Assembly (NCBI GenBank): GCA_963663945.1
Contig: OY760687.1
Coordinates: forward strand, 2,046,001 to 2,110,000
DNA: 64,000 bases
From: Bin87 sp963663945
Lineage (GTDB): Bacteria; Chloroflexota; Dehalococcoidia; Lucifugimonadales; UBA3495
Reading direction: 5' to 3'
A program made the translations under genes and the position numbers. Below are positions 62,219 to 64,000 of the stretch, piece by piece (the first letter of the stretch is position 1; each line of letters opens with the position of its first letter). The notes beneath the pieces are model-generated. The model did no database searches. It was not told the DNA's origin and saw nothing but the letters and a program-made list of their open reading frames with translations.

Positions 62219-62423
62219 AACTGAACATGGCCCGGCGATGAGCGTGTGAAGTGTCCCCTGCCGGGAGCGTTCCGGCGGGGGCAGTCGGGCGAGCCGGGTA
62301 CCATTTCGATGACGCAATCGAAAGCAGGCGGGGCTTTCAACAGCCCAAGTTTGACAGTGCCGTTCAATGGTGTTCTACGGCCATCCATTACACAGTAATT
62401 CGTGAATTGCTGAAGGCATCCGT

Positions 62424-62453
62424 TTGACAAATACGTTCCAAACAGTGTAGATT
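62424..62453 (+). promoter_or_regulatory. Promoter of rpoB
   Basis: TTGACA (62424-62429), 18-bp spacer, TAGATT (62448-62453). The resulting leader is ~190 nt. It shares the TTGACA-N18 layout with the korAB promoter. Confidence 0.68.
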
Positions 62454-62509
62454 CTAAACACTTTCCATATATGCGCAGAATGCTAATCGCTCTGATTTTT
62501 TGAAGTTCA

Positions 62510-62605
62510 GCCTGCTCCCTCAGTCCTAACTGACGCTTTGATGCGGCTTGCCGGCACCGGCGGGCCGTGTCTTCGTGTCTGCTCATGAACGGCGGAGGAG
62601 CAGGC
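62510..62605 (+). promoter_or_regulatory. Structured 5' leader of rpoB
   Basis: GCCTGCTCC (62510-62518) pairs perfectly with GGAGCAGGC (62597-62605), enclosing 78 nt that contain further stems: TCAGT-CCTA-ACTGA at 62519-62532 and a CCGG/CCGG-rich part near 62550-62565. rplJL is not upstream here, so rpoB may have its own translational or attenuation control. Confidence 0.5.
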
Positions 62606-62652
62606 AAGTTTTCGTTAATCACCCACCGCGCACCCGTCAGGAGGGTCGTTTT

Positions 62653-64000
62653 ATGGTCTTGACCCGTAAACGCTCAGGCAGGAACGAACGCGGTCTGTCC
62701 GCTCGTGATGTGAAAACCTACTCGGATTCCAGCATCGCGAACGTTCTGGACGTGCCCAACCTCATTCGAAGCCAGATCGAGTCATTCGACTGGTTCAAGA
62801 CAAATGGACTGGCAGAGACCTTCCGAGATTGCTCACCCATCGTCGCCGGCATAACCCGTCGATTCGCCAATGGAGAGGGGTCGCGCCGCGCCGAGCGGTT
62901 CGAGTTGTATTTCCTGGACCATTGGTTCGACGCGCCGCAGTTCAGTCCGGAAGAGTGTCGGGAGCGAGAGATTACCTTTTCCCAGCCGCTGTACGTCAAA
63001 GCACAGCTGAGGGACCAGGAAACGGGCGAGATCACCGAATCCGATATTTTCTTCGGTGACGTGCCGATGATGACCGACACTGGCACGTTCATCATCAACG
63101 GCGCCGAGCGGGTCCTGGTCAGCCAACTCCAACGGGCGCCTGGCGTGTATTTCGAACGCGAGCCCTCCCAGGACCCGGCGTGTCCCGAGTGCGGGAAGCT
63201 GGAAAACTGGTACTACAAGGCCCGGATATCGGCCAGCCGTGGCGCCCGCATCGAGCTTTCGACCTGGACCCATTACTACGCGCGGCGACGTAACTTGCCG
63301 GAGACCATCACGGTCAGCGTGGACCGGCGTCGCCGGATGGGCGTGTCCACGTTCCTCTATGCGCTGGGGATCGTCAGCGCCGAGGAGATGAGGGCGCTCT
63401 TTGAGAACGTCGACAACCACGAGTGCCGCCGTTTCGTAGCCGGCGCGGAGCCGGCAGAAGACAGGGACTACAACCCGAAGGACGAGGAGCTCAGGTCTCT
63501 ATGGGACCGCATGCACCCCGACCGCGAGTTTGACAGCCAGCAGGCATATCGGATCGGCCTGGCGCAGCGGAACCTCTACAAGTGGCTGCGCCCGGGTGAG
63601 CCGGCCGTACAGGTTGATGCCGCGTGCACGTTCGTACTCAACCATTTCTACGATGGTCGCCGTTTCGACCTGGGAGAAGTCGGTCGGATCAAGGTGGACC
63701 AACGCCTGGGCCGGTCAACTTCGCAGATCCTTTCCGACCACCAAAAGAACATACTTGATCTCGTGCGCGGCCACGCCGAACAGGGCGAAGGACCCACGCC
63801 TGCGGAAATTTTCGCGGCGTCGGGCCGGGAACACCGGATACTCTCGGACCGTGACGTAGAAGCCCTCATCAACTACGGCTACCTGGCGCGCGGGGCCGAC
63901 CGACGGATCGTGCCCATAGACGTGTTTGAAGGCCTGTCGGACGAAGAACAGTCCATCCACGTGGAGACCTACGACGCGGCCAACGCCGGTACGCTCCTGT
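62653..64000 (+). CDS. rpoB: RNA polymerase beta subunit (5' part, cut by window edge)
   Basis: The catalytic beta subunit of RNA polymerase; 449 codons lie in the window and the frame is open at the right edge. The start MVLTRKRSGRNERGL leads into LDVPNLIRSQIESFDWF. PMMTDTGTFIINGAERVLVS, the beta protrusion/lobe hallmark, follows with QLQRAPGVYFERE. A CxEC pair (CPECGKLENW) falls in the lobe region. AGGAGG at 62639-62644 stands 8 bases before the ATG. rpoC is presumably beyond the edge. Confidence 0.96.
   Translation, partial: MVLTRKRSGRNERGLSARDVKTYSDSSIANVLDVPNLIRSQIESFDWFKTNGLAETFRDCSPIVAGITRRFANGEGSRRAERFELYFLDHWFDAPQFSPEECREREITFSQPLYVKAQLRDQETGEITESDIFFGDVPMMTDTGTFIINGAERVLVSQLQRAPGVYFEREPSQDPACPECGKLENWYYKARISASRGARIELSTWTHYYARRRNLPETITVSVDRRRRMGVSTFLYALGIVSAEEMRALFENVDNHECRRFVAGAEPAEDRDYNPKDEELRSLWDRMHPDREFDSQQAYRIGLAQRNLYKWLRPGEPAVQVDAACTFVLNHFYDGRRFDLGEVGRIKVDQRLGRSTSQILSDHQKNILDLVRGHAEQGEGPTPAEIFAASGREHRILSDRDVEALINYGYLARGADRRIVPIDVFEGLSDEEQSIHVETYDAANAGTLL

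Noticed and set aside
62230..62290. Intrinsic terminator after fumC
   Set aside because: A CCCC-GCCGG / CCGGC-GGGG stem exists but no T-tract follows.

Overview
The window is a 64 kb piece of a GC-rich bacterial chromosome with no phage, plasmid or CRISPR signature. Gene content suggests a free-living aerobic, probably monoderm bacterium. It has several lipoproteins with long Ala/Pro/Thr or Gly/Ser linkers, a monomeric NADP isocitrate dehydrogenase, a two-gene 2-oxoacid:ferredoxin oxidoreductase, and a Ccm cytochrome c maturation operon with a cysteine-type CcmE. Short-chain dehydrogenase, GMC oxidoreductase, acyl-CoA and HpaB-type enzymes suggest organic-matter degradation. A Chloroflexota lineage (Dehalococcoidia/SAR202-like) is my best guess, but it is an inference from gene content and not a phylogeny.

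Layout. 1-6.6 kb: mdh (cut by the left edge) and icd, an MFS symporter, and a DUF255 thioredoxin-domain protein. 6.6-7.8 kb: a gene-free stretch with a nested 22-nt repeat array duplicated at a 200-bp offset. 7.8-12.6 kb: a DUF3352 protein, a PrsW-like protease carrying zinc ribbons, an XRE-zinc ribbon-RDD membrane protein, and a 166-bp MITE-like element. 12.6-16.7 kb: a GPP34-cytochrome P450 fusion and an orphan family 5 solute-binding lipoprotein. 17.0-18.6 kb: two adjacent TlpA-like lipoprotein genes whose first redox cysteine codon is UGA, so they are almost certainly selenoproteins. 18.6-28.3 kb: thrS, prfB with its programmed frameshift, the riboflavin genes ribBA/ribB/ribE/ribD coupled to dcd and a SIMPL lipoprotein, and an acyl-CoA dehydrogenase. 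28.6-36.2 kb: selA (the selenocysteine synthase that supports the selenoprotein call), an atypical alpha/beta hydrolase, EndoQ, RimI, PAC2, a protoglobin coupled to a DHQase-like protein, a zinc ribbon protein with a structured leader, and tRNA-Glu. 36.2-43.8 kb: argC-nth, an MFS exporter, a sulfotransferase, an AXE1-type hydrolase and an HpaB-family oxygenase. 43.8-49.8 kb: a phosphate-binding protein made of two nearly identical tandem domains, pepP, a metal ABC permease and a glycosyltransferase. 50.2-62.2 kb: korAB, ccmABCDE with an acyl-CoA ligase, an SDR, a GMC oxidoreductase and fumC. 62.2-64.0 kb: a promoter and a structured leader ahead of rpoB, which is cut by the right edge.

Together icd, mdh, fumC and korAB supply much of a TCA cycle in which the 2-oxoglutarate step may be ferredoxin-linked. 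The most striking system is the selenium one: two extracytoplasmic U-x-x-C redoxins plus selA about 10 kb away. Lesser novelties are the GPP34-P450 fusion, the MITE beside its promoter, the double PstS-like protein, the zinc-ribbon membrane regulator/protease pair, and several enzymes missing canonical catalytic residues. All functional assignments rest on reading motifs by eye; no database search was run.
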